The notes below the pieces were generated by a model. That model saw only the letters and a program-made list of their open reading frames with translations, ran no database searches and was not told where the DNA came from. Below, piece after piece: positions 29,887 through 40,698 of a DNA stretch of 64,000 bases. Origin of the DNA: Gigaspora rosea. Its lineage: Eukaryota > Glomeromycota > Glomeromycetes > Diversisporales > Gigasporaceae. A program made the position numbers and the translations under genes. Numbering within the stretch: position 1 is the first letter of the stretch; each line of letters begins with the position of its first letter. The stretch lies in assembly GCA_003550325.1 (NCBI GenBank), contig QKWP01000214.1, forward strand, positions 253,662-317,661, in the 5' to 3' direction.

Positions 29887-31935
29887 TTATTTAATAAGAG
29901 CTATATTAGCATATTTTTGGTAATAAATATATGCTTTATATTCATCCCTTTCAACTTCAATTCCATGAAGATACTCATATCCAAGTGTTTTTATTCTATT
30001 AACATTACCCATATTGGCTGATTTTAGATAATAAATTGATGCCTTATGTTCATCCTTTATGACTCCAATTCCATAAAGATAACAATCCCCAATATTGTTC
30101 ATTCCACTAGAATTACCCATATCTGCAGATTTTTGAAAATAAATAAATGCTTTATAATTGTTCTTTTCAATTCCAATTCCATATTTGTAACAATATCCAA
30201 GCCAATCTATTCCACTAGCATTACCCATATCGGCTGCTTTTTGAAAATAAGTAAATGCTTTATGTTCATCCTTTTCAGTTCCAATCCCGTTATAATGACA
30301 TTCTCCAAGGTTACATATTCCGCTAGCACAACCCATATCAGCAGATTTTTGAAAATAAATAAATGCTTTATGTTTATCCTTTTCAACTCCAATTCCATTT
30401 CGATAGCAGTAACCAACTTGATTCATTATTACAGGATCAACAGATTTTTGATAATAAATGAATGCCTTATGTTCATCCTTTTCAACTCCAATTCCATAAC
30501 TATAACAGTGACCAACTTGATTTATTCCGTCAGTATCACCCATATCAGCAGATTTTTGATAATAAATGAATGCTTTATGTTCATCTTTTTTAGCTCCAAT
30601 TTCATGATGATAGCAATAACCAACACGATATACTCCATTTAAATTACGCATCTCAGCCGATTTTTGGTAATAAATAAATGCCTTGTGTTCATTTTTCCCA
30701 ACTCCGATTCCATTTTCGTAACAATATCCAAGATTGTACATTCCACTAGCATTACCCATATCAGCAGATTTTTGAAAATAAGTAAACGCTTTATGTTCAT
30801 CCTTTTCAGTTTCAATTCCATTATAATAACAATCTCCAAGATTACATATCCCGCTAGCACAACCCATATCAGCAGATTTTTGAAAATAAATAAATGCTTT
30901 ATGTTTATCTTTTTTAACTCCAATTCCATTTCGATAGCAGTAACCAACTTGATTCATTCCATCAGCTTCACCCATATCAGCAGATTTTTGATAATAAATG
31001 AATGCCTTGCGTTCATCTTTTTCAACTCCAATTTCATGATGATAGCAATAACCAACACGATATATTCCATTTAAATTACCCATCTCAGCAGATTTTTGGT
31101 AATAAATGAATGCTTTATGTTCATCTTTTTCAACTCCAATCCCATTTTGATAGCGATATCCAAGATTGTACATTCCAATAGCATTACCCATATCTGCAGA
31201 TTTTTGATAGTAAATGAATGCCTTATGTTCATCCTTTTCAACTCCAATTCCATTTTCGTGACAATATCCAAGACCATTCATTCCTATAGAATGGCCCATT
31301 TCAGATAATCTTCGGTAATAACTCAATGCAATATTGCCATCTTTTTCAACTCCGATTCCATCTTTATAGCAATCACCGAGGGAATCGATTCCATATGGGT
31401 CATCCATATCTGCTGATTTTTGATAACAAATAAATGCTTTATGATTGTCCTTTTCAACTCCAATTCCGTATTGATAACAAAAGCCAAGATTACATACTCC
31501 AATAGAATTACCCATCTCAGCAGATTTTTGATAATGAATAAATGCTTTATAATTATCTTTTTTAATCCATATTCCATATTTATAACAATATGCGAAAATA
31601 TTTTGAATTATAGAATTAGTTTGAACAATAGGGTTTGTTTGGTTGTTTAAACATAAGTTGATTATTTTTTCTGGTTTTTGCTGCTTATCTGCTAAATGCT
31701 GATCTATTGAGTAAAGAATTGAGTCTATATAATTTCCTTTCATAATTGCTTTGTTATACAGGTCACATAATTCTTCGATGACTCTATTTAAAAAATCATG
31801 TGAATCGTCCAATGATGATTCTGATCGTTTTAAAGCATTAGAAACTTGATCTTTATCATCATGAATAGTGCTTTTTATTGAAAATTCTGTAGATAGATCA
31901 TTGTAAATGTTTGGCAAATTTTTTTCATTTGACAT
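29887..31935 (-). CDS. Sel1-like repeat protein, 682 residues, intact
   Basis: A single uninterrupted minus-strand frame from ATG 31933-31935 to TAA. Residues 1-107 are a charged N-terminus without a signal peptide (SNEKNLPNIYNDLSTEF). From about residue 108 come 16 Sel1-like units of 36 residues with the pattern LGYCYxxGIGVEKDEHKAFI and YYQKSADMGxxxG. Unit 11 is three residues short (KSVDPVIMNQVG). Sel1 units are TPR-like helix pairs forming a solenoid that binds other proteins, as in Sel1/Hrd3. Such proteins are, to my knowledge, heavily expanded in Rhizophagus, often attached to kinases; no kinase domain is present here. Units 6-8 are nearly repeated by units 10-13, indicating recent internal duplication. 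Antisense frames are shadows caused by the repeat. A specific partner or pathway cannot be deduced. Confidence 0.92.
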   Translation of the reverse strand: MSNEKNLPNIYNDLSTEFSIKSTIHDDKDQVSNALKRSESSLDDSHDFLNRVIEELCDLYNKAIMKGNYIDSILYSIDQHLADKQQKPEKIINLCLNNQTNPIVQTNSIIQNIFAYCYKYGIWIKKDNYKAFIHYQKSAEMGNSIGVCNLGFCYQYGIGVEKDNHKAFICYQKSADMDDPYGIDSLGDCYKDGIGVEKDGNIALSYYRRLSEMGHSIGMNGLGYCHENGIGVEKDEHKAFIYYQKSADMGNAIGMYNLGYRYQNGIGVEKDEHKAFIYYQKSAEMGNLNGIYRVGYCYHHEIGVEKDERKAFIYYQKSADMGEADGMNQVGYCYRNGIGVKKDKHKAFIYFQKSADMGCASGICNLGDCYYNGIETEKDEHKAFTYFQKSADMGNASGMYNLGYCYENGIGVGKNEHKAFIYYQKSAEMRNLNGVYRVGYCYHHEIGAKKDEHKAFIYYQKSADMGDTDGINQVGHCYSYGIGVEKDEHKAFIYYQKSVDPVIMNQVGYCYRNGIGVEKDKHKAFIYFQKSADMGCASGICNLGECHYNGIGTEKDEHKAFTYFQKAADMGNASGIDWLGYCYKYGIGIEKNNYKAFIYFQKSADMGNSSGMNNIGDCYLYGIGVIKDEHKASIYYLKSANMGNVNRIKTLGYEYLHGIEVERDEYKAYIYYQKYANIALIK

Positions 31936-32531
31936 AATGAGAACAAATTATAAGATGACGGGTCGAGAACAAAAAAAAAAGATTTTTGCCGTTATACAAA
32001 GATTTTGTATTATGATAAAAGGTATTTATTGAAAATGTCGCAATATGATTAAGTTTATATTGTACGTACAGTACGTGCAGTATGTACTATCACTATCCTT
32101 ATTTGGTAATTCCTGATAGCGATTTAAATTTTTAATCATTGACTAGTATGTACCCGTCGCTTATGCTGACGGTGCACAAACTATCTTTATGTTCTAAAAG
32201 GTATTCTTCTATAAAATTATCATTACCCATTAACCCTAAGCCAAATAAAATATATTTACAGTACAAATAAATAAGGCTACATTATTTAGAGTTTAGCTTA
32301 GTTATAAAAAAAATCAACTTCAGGTATACTTTACAATCAAAAATAATTCGATAGTCTCATTATTTAAATTTATTTATACAATTTTTTATTAAAAATTCTG
32401 TATAATCATAGTCGACAATAATAGGTTAGGATGTTAGTAATAGGGTGTATAGGAATAAATTGTTTGTTATTTGGTTTATGTAAAATTTGTTTCTGACATT
32501 TTTAACTAATACTCCAAGGTTGCATATCAAA
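31936..32531. promoter_or_regulatory. Upstream region of the Sel1 gene
   Basis: The 600 bp before the minus-strand ATG have no other gene and should contain the promoter. An A-run (31970-31982) lies about 40 bases upstream of the ATG. A palindromic cluster TGTACGTACAGTACGTGCAG lies at 32061-32080. No defined factor site can be claimed. Confidence 0.35.
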
Positions 32532-32538
32532 AAGTATT

Positions 32539-32764
32539 GTCGCAGCTGATGCTGAAAACGGCTGATGCTGAAATTTTAACCTACTTTGATATAAAATTTT
32601 AAAATTTTTTTGTAATGATTTTCTCGTTTTTGTCTTATAGGGTTAGGGTGAGGTTTGGGGGTAGATTTGATATTTAAAGAGTATTTGTAGATTTTAGCAG
32701 GGCTTATAGTTTCAAATCAAGATCCCAAATTTCAGCATCAGCCGTTTTCAGCATCAGCTGCGAC
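32539..32764. mobile_element. 226-bp MITE with perfect ~40-bp TIRs
   Basis: GTCGCAGCTGATGCTGAAAA followed by CGGCTGATGCTGAAATTT is matched perfectly in inverse at the right end (AAATTTCAGCATCAGCCG, TTTTCAGCATCAGCTGCGAC). AAGTATT stands on both sides (32532-32538, 32765-32771). Each TIR contains the duplicated core GCTGATGCTGAAA. Perfect arms imply a young insertion. It lies about 600 bp upstream of the Sel1 start. Confidence 0.85.
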
Positions 32765-33182
32765 AAGTATTTATATTCAAGTTCAGGCATTAAAAAATAA
32801 ATAGTCGATACGAATTATATGTGACCTTAGTGAATTATTAATCAATACAGTTCATCGTATAAATCATATAATTGATGCGATCTAACAAATCATCATATCG
32901 TATTCTGTAATCAATTTACTTTAACGGCATTTAAAAAGGTCAGCGTATTTTTAAAAGGTCGGTCGCCCCATCATGTGACTCGTAAGATTTTAATATATTG
33001 ATAAGAAATACCTGTGTCAAAGCATCACGGCCGATTCTCTTCATGCCCCAAAATTTAAACTATCTAATTTTTGTCCGGAGCAGAGTGGAGGGCTTTATTT
33101 TCGGACGAAATAAGAACTCTATTGTCCAGATATTTCACGATTGCCCCTGTATTGACGTTCAGATCGGAACGAAAATTTACTA

Positions 33183-33354
33183 CAATAAAACCTCAATAAG
33201 TGCACCCTCTATAAGTGCACACCCTCCCTAAATGCACGCTCAGATGCTGGTCCAATATACACATGCCCTCTATAAATGCACTTTTTCTTATTGTTTTCTA
33301 AATGACGTTGTTAAATCTTGGTCCCAGGAACGTACACTTATAGGGCTTTTACTA
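33183..33354. mobile_element. 172-bp MITE, pogo-type termini, TA target
   Basis: CAATAAAACCTCAATAAGTG at the left and CACTTATAGGGCTTTTACTA at the right are inverted relatives, with TA on both sides. A subterminal short motif (CTCTATAAGTGCACAC, CTCTATAAATGCAC) repeats inside. The frame at 32998-33231 overlaps the left end and is unlikely to be a gene. Confidence 0.65.
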
Positions 33355-33359
33355 TATCC

Positions 33360-34365
33360 AGATTTATGATACCTGTAATAATGATATGGGAAGTATGTCA
33401 GAACATAATGTAATAATGATAATAAAATAATAATAAAGGTAATTAAAGTTATAATGTTTAACGAACTATACTCTTTCATGAAATATATAAATAACAGAAC
33501 TGAACTAATTGTGATAATAATTGTATTGCAATTCTGCGTCAATCGCAAATTTTTATTAATTCACTGGATCATTCTCTAATTTTTCATCAATTGAAGAATA
33601 ACTTAAGTCTATTTTAATAATACTCATTAAATTATAACTTATTTTTAATATAATCATCAAACTTATTAAATTCAAGTTCGCAAAATATATATATATAGTT
33701 GAAAATTGCATTTCTAAAGAAAAAAGTAAAGTTCACATATTTCATATCTTCTTTATATTCACACAAAAAAATCTCAACCTCATTAAAATTGCCTTAGCAT
33801 TATTTTTTAAGTCACGAAAAAATAAAAAGGTGTATGTGCGTAAATTCTCGAAATAGTGAGAATAGGCACCATTTCAAATTTCGGCCTGAATTAAGCTTAA
33901 TTCAAAACAAAATTCGAACTAAAGCCTATGACTGTTTTTAGTTGCCATCTAAACCTAACTGGTTAGGACTTTAGGGATTTTCTAAGGTATTAACTATAGT
34001 TATTACTACTAGATTAGTTAAAAGTCTTTTGTATGTAAAGCCAGAACTAGTAAAGCACGTGACCCAATCCGAACAAGGTAAAAATCCCAATCCAAGTAGC
34101 TAATTCGAACAATATACGAACAACTCATGCCTTAGAAATTTTGCGAATAAATAAATATACGTACGGACTTAAAATTCTTATGTAACATAGTGATTTTTCC
34201 TGCGTCTCCTCATTTCCGTATTTGTATAATTCTTTAAGTTGTCACCTACCTTCCATAATTGTATCATCATAGTAATGTTAATCCTACCTTAATCGCATTA
34301 GACATTATTATGTATTCTCAGTGGCTTAACCATGTGAATTCCCTTGGTCGCCTGTATAAACAACC
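33360..34365. other. No gene recognised
   Basis: AT-rich; no domain, RNA gene or convincing repeat seen. Confidence 0.45.
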
Positions 34366-34368
34366 TAC

Positions 34369-34700
34369 GCAGCTCACCCACAAAAAATTTTCCGGTCATG
34401 TGACTTTTGTGGTGCAAACCAATTGAATTTTAGGATGTAAAAATCGCGCTTTTTATGATTTTTCATAAAAAATCACCAATAACTCTGAACAAAAAAATTA
34501 CTTGCAAAATTTTGATATTAGTAGCGCTCTACCAAGCGTCTAACCCAAACCCTAACCACTTGATTTATTACTTTAATTCTTGCGCTTTTATTCGATTGTT
34601 TTGATTGGTTTGATTTTCACGTTACAACTGATCCCAAAATTTGATTGGTTTGTGCCACAAAAATGTCACATGACCGGAAAATTTTTTGTAGGTGAGCTAC
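34369..34700. mobile_element. MITE of the core-module family, copy 1
   Basis: Ends GCAGCTCACCCACAAAAAAT / TTTTTTGTAGGTGAGCTAC with long TIRs including TTTCCGGTCATGTGAC and CAAACCAATTGAATTTTAGG. The centre has TTGCAAAATTTTGATATTAG and then CTAACCCAAACCCTAACCA, a telomere-like tract. Copies 2 and 3 are at 55794-56158 and 56202-56580. Confidence 0.85.
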
Positions 34701-35600
34701 TTTATAAATTCATGCATTTCTGTATTTCAAGACGCGTATGAAAGTCGTGTAATATAGTTGTATAAAAAGCAAGTAGCTTGTATTTTACACTTCTTTTGTT
34801 TTAAGCGTTATCAATAATAAAATGGCTAAAAGTTTACTTGATCTCATCAACAAATGGAATACCGATAAATTATTCGACTTTTTGAGAAGTCAAGAATTAA
34901 ATCTCGATGAAGAAGATTTTTTACTTCTAAGGAATCAAAAAATTTCAGGTTCGAGTTTTCTCCTTTACTAAGTAAAAATGATCTTCTTTAATGTCAGTTA
35001 AAAGTTGGCCCTGCTGTAGTGCTTTCAAATTTGATAACGGAGATTAATTCTAGTATGTATACATTCAATGTACTATTAGTTTGTTATACAAATTTTTTTT
35101 TTTAAAAAAAACCCCCCCCGAAGCTTCAGGAGCCCGGGAACGTCATGTGATGCTCTTTATTAATTATACAATGTTTTTAATCACCTCTTTGTAGATAAGC
35201 TTCTAAATAAAAAAATAATTCCCGTAATTCAAGATATAGAAAACTTTAGATGGATGTACTCTAGATATTTTTACATTATTCCTTTTGAAGAGTAGTCATT
35301 CGATCATTTTGAAAAATGGGTTTTGCAAAATTATACTGTACCGAAAAAAGAAGTTTATTCTCGATGTTTTTTAAAATTATTCAAAAAATCAAAGAAGACT
35401 CTAGGACTTTAAAAGAGGTCAAAGAAATAATGACAAAAAATTTGGATAAAAAGGTAAGAATCTATTTTTTTCTTAACAAACCACACCTATTAAGATGAAG
35501 ATGAATTACTGGATATCTATGTTTGCTATTGATGGGGCTTACTTATGTCAGGCTACCCTTTTCTGGTTATAGGTATGTTTCATCTATCCCAGCGAAGGTG

Positions 35601-35923
35601 AGGATCGGTCCTTATCATATGGGGTGTCAATAGAAACCAGACAAATCATTTTTAGTAATTTTTTTTTTTAAACTTTAGATTAAAATATCTTAACAACTAT
35701 TAAACCAATCTTGATAAAAATTTTTTACTTTAATTCTATAACTATATAGAATTAAAATAAAAAAATTTTTTATCAAGATTGGTTTAATAATTGCTAAGAT
35801 AATTTAATAATTGCTAAGATAATTTAATAATTGCTAAGATAATTTAATCTAAAGTTTAAAAAAATTTACTTAGAAACAATTTGCCTGATTTCTATTGACA
35901 ACCACATATGAGTAGAGAATCCT
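35601..35923. mobile_element. MITE inside the intron of the SAM-like/nuclease gene
   Basis: Long inverted arms: CATATGGGGTGTCAATAGAA / TTCTATTGACAACCACATAT, continuing inward through TTTAGATTAAAATATC and its complement. The unit TTAATAATTGCTAAGATAA is tandemly tripled at 35784-35848. Confidence 0.75.
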
Positions 35924-35960
35924 GTGTATGTTTGCTTTTCGGACTGTCATAGCATTTGGG

Positions 35961-36021
35961 TTAGGATGAGGCTACTCCTTGTTAAAGACTATTTTCTCAG
36001 ATTTTAACAAGGAGAGCTACA
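35961..36021. repeat. Hairpin
   Basis: GGATGAGGCTACTCCTTGTT and AACAAGGAGAGCTACATCC are near-complementary arms around an ~18-base loop, 240 bp upstream of the nuclease ORF. Confidence 0.6.
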
Positions 36022-36257
36022 TCCTCAAAAGTTAGCCGAATCGATGCATATTTTATTGGCCACGTCCCAGTAGTATTTATTCGATCATCCTTACCTTTTT
36101 TAGATAGCCAGAACAAGAAAAACTGAAATAGACAGAACTTAATATAGCTAGCTAATATTTTTTGATCAATTTCTAAATTATTTTTTCTCAAATAGTTAGG
36201 TATTGTAGATGATAACTCCATTGATAACTCAGTTATAAATATCTCACGTATAAATCA

Positions 36258-36869
36258 ATGTTGAAGGACAACATCTTGCCGTTTGTTGACTTAATTTTAA
36301 GTTATCATAAATCCAAAGCTTTTAGGGAGTTTAAAGATTATAATGAAGCTGCATTTCAGACGGCAATTGAATTGTTACTTCCAACCAAAAATCGCAAACC
36401 TGAAGTTCGACTTGTGGTTGATGGGTCAAAAAATTCAGGCGCAGGTCGCTTTGGATTTATTGACATTTTTGTTAATGGAGTGGAAGAAGATGGAATAAAG
36501 TCGAGCGTAATATTTGAGTTAAAATGTATTTCTTTAGTAGGCCTTTTAAGTGGAGAAAAAGCAAAATGGGCTAAAAATGCAGACTACAAATCATTAAAGG
36601 CCTTAGATAATAAGATCAAAGAAAAAACTGAAGAAGAATTATTGAATAGAAACTATTTCTATTGGTGTAAGAAAAAAAAGAAATATGAGCAAGTATCAGT
36701 GGGAGAGTTAATTAAAAATGGAATGGAACAACTAAGTAGGTATATGAAAACGGTGCAGAAGGGTGGTGTTAATAAGTATGTTGAATTAGGAATTTATGAT
36801 GACAAAATTCAAGTAATGAAGGGGGAAAGGGTATTTGGGAGGAGTACTTGTGGTTTCACTTGGTTCTAA
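36258..36869 (+). CDS. PD-(D/E)XK-type nuclease ORF, 203 residues
   Basis: An intact frame. An N-terminal helix region (LPFVDLILSYHKSKAFREFK) with Glu in YNEAAFQTAIELLLP precedes RFGFIDIFVNG, giving the conserved Asp on a strand. VIFELKCISLV follows and matches the E-x-K end of the PD-(D/E)XK core (about residues 66-92). A KKKKYEQVSVGELIKNGMEQ and LSRYMKT helix bears the Gln/Tyr typical of this fold's later motif. The C-terminus is CGFTWF. The fold cleaves or binds DNA. Related DUF1703/PDDEXK_9-type domains often sit at the C-terminus of large fungal proteins, here after a SAM-like region. ATG 36258 is probably internal to the original protein, since an in-frame stop lies at 36225 and an intron acceptor is likely nearby. 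A minus-strand ORF at 35997-36221 is not supported. Confidence 0.7.
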   Translation: MLKDNILPFVDLILSYHKSKAFREFKDYNEAAFQTAIELLLPTKNRKPEVRLVVDGSKNSGAGRFGFIDIFVNGVEEDGIKSSVIFELKCISLVGLLSGEKAKWAKNADYKSLKALDNKIKEKTEEELLNRNYFYWCKKKKKYEQVSVGELIKNGMEQLSRYMKTVQKGGVNKYVELGIYDDKIQVMKGERVFGRSTCGFTWF

Positions 36870-39293
36870 ACGTGTTTTAACTAGATTAGTAAAGTTTAAA
36901 AAAAACAAATCTAAATTTTTCTATAAGTCAAGATTAATTTTTTACTGCATCATATTTTCATATGATTTGTAGAATCTTTGATATGGTTAACTTGAAATTT
37001 GTAAAAACATTGTTATTCTAATATTATCAATAAAGCTGGCCCTGGTGGCTGTGAATTTATTTTATTGTATTATTATCAATTAGGTAGCTGCGCGACACTG
37101 TCACGCAAAACCAGGAATATAAATTATTAATTACTATATAATTAAGATACTTTTTGATTTGATGATTTTTAAAACTAAATGATAATGATTTATGATAAGA
37201 AATTGGTCATGCAACGTTCTTTAGGAGTAAATGATTGGCTGTCATGTGGCACGCAGCGGCACGTTGCAGCCAATCATTTAATACGACAGAACAAATTTGT
37301 TGGTAATTATAAACGCATGATCTAATATCGATGTTGTTGTGCAATTTATGAATATGCTTTACAAGTTGTGGTTGGCTGAGTATGTGAGTTGTTGTGCTTG
37401 CAAAATAACGCACAGAAAATAACAAATCATAAAGAGTTTGTATGATAAATATAAGTATGGCCATACAATCATATCGATAGATAGATCATTCGGAATTCAT
37501 ACAGCATTTGGGATTCATTCGGTTTTGCAGTAACCATCATTAAGACAGTTACGCCTGCATCACTAGTGCTAGTTCAAACTGAACTTAACACAATATAACC
37601 CTTTTTTGTATTACATTTATTTCAAGATAGCGTGAAATAAACAAGTTTATAATACCCATATCTACCTTAGTAAAATTTTACGAGAAATTTGGTTTTACTA
37701 GAAAAAAGGGTGGTTTCATATTCACAATTTTCAGTTATCACGATATTTTTGAAAACGGCATTTTTCGCTTCGTTTTCATGTTACATGATCAGGTGTAACA
37801 TTATACCTGATCTTGTATTATTATTGGCACGGGACTGTCACAGTCGGTGACAAATAGATTTACCCATATTTTATAACTTTTAATTAATCTGTAGATTATA
37901 TACCATTTCCCAGAGTTTCGTTGAGCCAATATGTTTCAAGACACTCTGATTTAACCTGCACAATGTTTCGTATATCTTGTAGGTTTAATCAATTTTTATA
38001 AGTTGCAATATGGGATTAGTTGGTTATGTAAAGCTAACGTATTTTTTTGCCTTTCGCATTTCCAATTTTGGTATTTGCAAGTTCTTGTAAAACGCTAATA
38101 CAAAGTCGAAATCCTCACACGTGATAAAAGTCTTATGTCACCTATTAACCAAATTGTTGTCAAGAAATTTCCAAGCAACTCTTCAAATGCATCGCAAGAT
38201 AAAAATGTGTATAATTTTGAGATTCGGCCATCAAAGAGTAAAAATTTTAAAATGAAATAATAAGTTGACGCAAATTCAGAAGAAAATTCGAACTCAAGTT
38301 AAAGAATAAGCTATTCGCATAGATGTCATATCGTTAATATTCTCGCGCATTATATACACATATATTCAACAGACGCGAATAAGTATTTTTCTTTTAGAAA
38401 AAAAAATAAAAAAGTGATGTTAATAATTAAGCCAGGTTGAAAATTTACTTTATAGTTTCTAAAAGATGCTATAATACATTGAATTTAAATTTTTTTGAAT
38501 TAGTCAAATTTCCTTGTAACGGGCAGGATATTTGAAAAAAAGTTTCAGGGTTAAGAAACTTTTGTAGCTTGAGAATTGACTATATACTAATACACATGTG
38601 CACATATTATGTTAAAAAATATGTGGCCAATATGCACATATTCTTATCTATTCAAATTCAATTATGAAATTGCTAGTATTGCGTAAAGACAAATATATAA
38701 ATCTGGATAAATACAATGTGAAGGTAGATAATAAATCAAGGGTAATGGATGTAATAAAGAATAAATTTATTTAAGTCCCAATGAATATAGAGTTAAATTT
38801 ATTAAAGGTTTGTATTCCAAAAAATTGACACTATGAGATACATTAGATAGCTACCGGTTTAATACTATATAGTTTGAAAACGTCTTTATCAATATTTAAA
38901 TTTATTAGGGATCAAGTAGCAGATATAATACTGATATAATTTGCACTGAATTGACTATATCACAAAAAAGTCAGTTATTTCAAAGCCTTAAAGTAAATAA
39001 CTTATGCCACAGGCAAGTCAGTATAATGAAGAATGTAAATTTGAAATAGACAATTACGCATTTATTTATACAAAATTCAGGTTAAAGTTTTGCGTCAGAG
39101 GTGTAGATATAAACACTTACCTTTTAAATAATAATATATATTTGTTTTCATGAATTAATACCTTTTATTAAAGGTTATATACAAAACATCAAAACTTTAT
39201 TAAAATCTTCGATGAATATCTTTTAAAGTTCATCGAATAATCAAGAAAAAAATTTAAAAAATTTCGATAACTGGTGTAAATGATAAATAAATA
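36870..39293. other. No gene recognised; small hairpins
   Basis: AT-rich. A 15-bp-stem hairpin lies at 37229-37282 (AAATGATTGGCTG / CAGCCAATCATTT); an 85-codon minus frame runs over it without a domain. At 37787-37812 the palindrome GATCAGGT-x10-ACCTGATC resembles the ACCTGATC block of the MITE core module. Confidence 0.45.
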
Positions 39294-39988
39294 CAGTTGA
39301 ACCTCCCAGAACCGATTCTGTCAAACCTGATAATCTGTCAAATCTGATAAAAAAAATTGATTAAACAAGTCTGTTTTTTTTTTTTTTTTTAAATGTTGAC
39401 AGTGAGAACTTTTAACAAGTCTGTTTCTGTTATATGAATCTAACTAGTTTGTAATGATTTAAATCCAATCACAAAGTTATTTTTATGTAGACTTATGTAT
39501 TTAAAAATTATATATAAGTCTACAAACCCAATGTAGACTTACATAGCATAATTTATACATAAATATAATTTTTAAATAATATTTATTTAACAGTTATGTA
39601 ACGAAAATTTAAAATATAAAATTGTGTTAAGTAGCCAAATAAGTAAAATGTCGAATGAAATAAAAAGTTATAATTAAGGTTAGGGTTAGAATTAGGAATT
39701 AGCATTAGGGGTAAAATTGCGAGAGGTGCATTTTTAATTAAAAATCCAACAGGGTTACCCTAGTAAAATTTTGAGATATTGACTATATCTTTTTCTTAAA
39801 ATTTATACAGGTTACATAATTATATACATAAAATTTATTAATTTATAATGTTTATATAAAATTTTTATCTAAATTTTACAATATATAAGATTTATATAAA
39901 ATTTTTATTTAAATTTTACGATATATAAAAGTTATATAGTTATAATATATAAAATTTATTAATATATAAAATGAAATTAACTAATGTT

Positions 39989-40307
39989 CACCACAGGTGA
40001 TTATCACCTGTAATAAATAAATAAAAACAAACAATTTTTATTAAGTAAAAGTTAAATTTTTTTTAATATTAGGGTAAGGGTAAGAACTGGGATAGGGTAG
40101 GGGCATAGTTTAGACCAAAATTTTACAAGGAATTTTTTTTTTTGCATAAAAAAAAGTAGTTTTATAGGCAAGTTTTTAGGCTAGAAGCAATTTTAGCAAT
40201 TTTTTAAAAATTTCTTTGTTTTTGTTACACAAAGATTGATTTACATGTTATACCTGATCCTGAGTTTTAATTGGCAAATTGACTATAGGTGATAATCACC
40301 TGTGGTG
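39989..40307. mobile_element. MITE with self-palindromic termini (CACCACAGGTGATTATCACC)
   Basis: Left CACCACAGGTGATTATCACC and right GGTGATAATCACCTGTGGTG are inverted copies, and each end is itself a palindrome around GGTGATNATCACC. The interior has the telomere-like GGGTAAGGGTAAGAACTGGG, then ACCAAAATTTTACAAGGAAT and TACCTGATCCTGAG. Confidence 0.8.
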
Positions 40308-40400
40308 TAATTAGAAATATTTATATAAAATTTATGTAAAAAATTTATTTAGATATTTATAGCATATAAAAGTTGCTTAATTATTATGAAAATAACTAAT

Positions 40401-40698
40401 TGTACATGGGGTGTTTGAACATGGGTATAAGAATTTTTATAAATTAAAAGATTTTGTATTAAAATAAAAATAATATTAGGGTTAGGGTAAGAACTGGGAT
40501 AGGACAGGGAGCATAGTTTATACCAAAATTTTACAAGAAATTTTTTTTTTAGAACCCATAGATTGTTTCTTAAACAAAATTTTAAGATACAATTAATTTT
40601 TGTTTTTTTTTCTTTATGATTGTTGTACAAACAATGATCTGCATACTGCATTTTTCTATATGATTTGTGTAGTACAGTGTTCAAACACCTCGTGTACA
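40401..40698. mobile_element. MITE with TGTACATGGGGTGTTTGAAC termini
   Basis: The right end TGTTCAAACACCTCGTGTAC matches the left end in inverse at 19 of 21 positions. The interior (GGGTTAGGGTAAGAACTGGG, then ACCAAAATTTTACAAGAAAT) is nearly the same as in the neighbouring element at 39989-40307, though the termini are unrelated. The minus-strand ORF covering it is not a gene. Confidence 0.8.

Larger units (their letters stand above)
34822..36869 (+). pseudogene. SAM-like domain / PD-(D/E)XK nuclease gene, probably damaged
   Basis: Exon 1 (ATG 34822 to 35052) encodes MAKSLLDLINKWNTDKLFDF, LRSQELNLDEEDFLLLRNQK and, after a frameshift and TAA near 35005, KVGPAVVLSNLITEINS. This is a SAM-like N-terminus that I recall from many Rhizophagus proteins. 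An intron with donor GTATGT (35053) and acceptor TTTGTAG (35194) follows. Exon 2 (35195-35453) gives NKLLNKKIIPVIQDIENFRW and SFDHFEKWVLQNYTVPKKEV, has one stop and a frameshift near 35365, and ends at GTAAGA. The next intron, interrupted by a MITE (35601-35923), leads to the nuclease ORF at 36258. I could not place its acceptor in frame. The N-terminal half therefore appears broken, though sequencing error or unusual splicing cannot be excluded. Confidence 0.6.

Noticed and set aside
30046..31650. Several plus-strand open frames over the Sel1 gene
   Set aside because: They are antisense shadows of the 108-bp coding repeat and simply repeat every unit.
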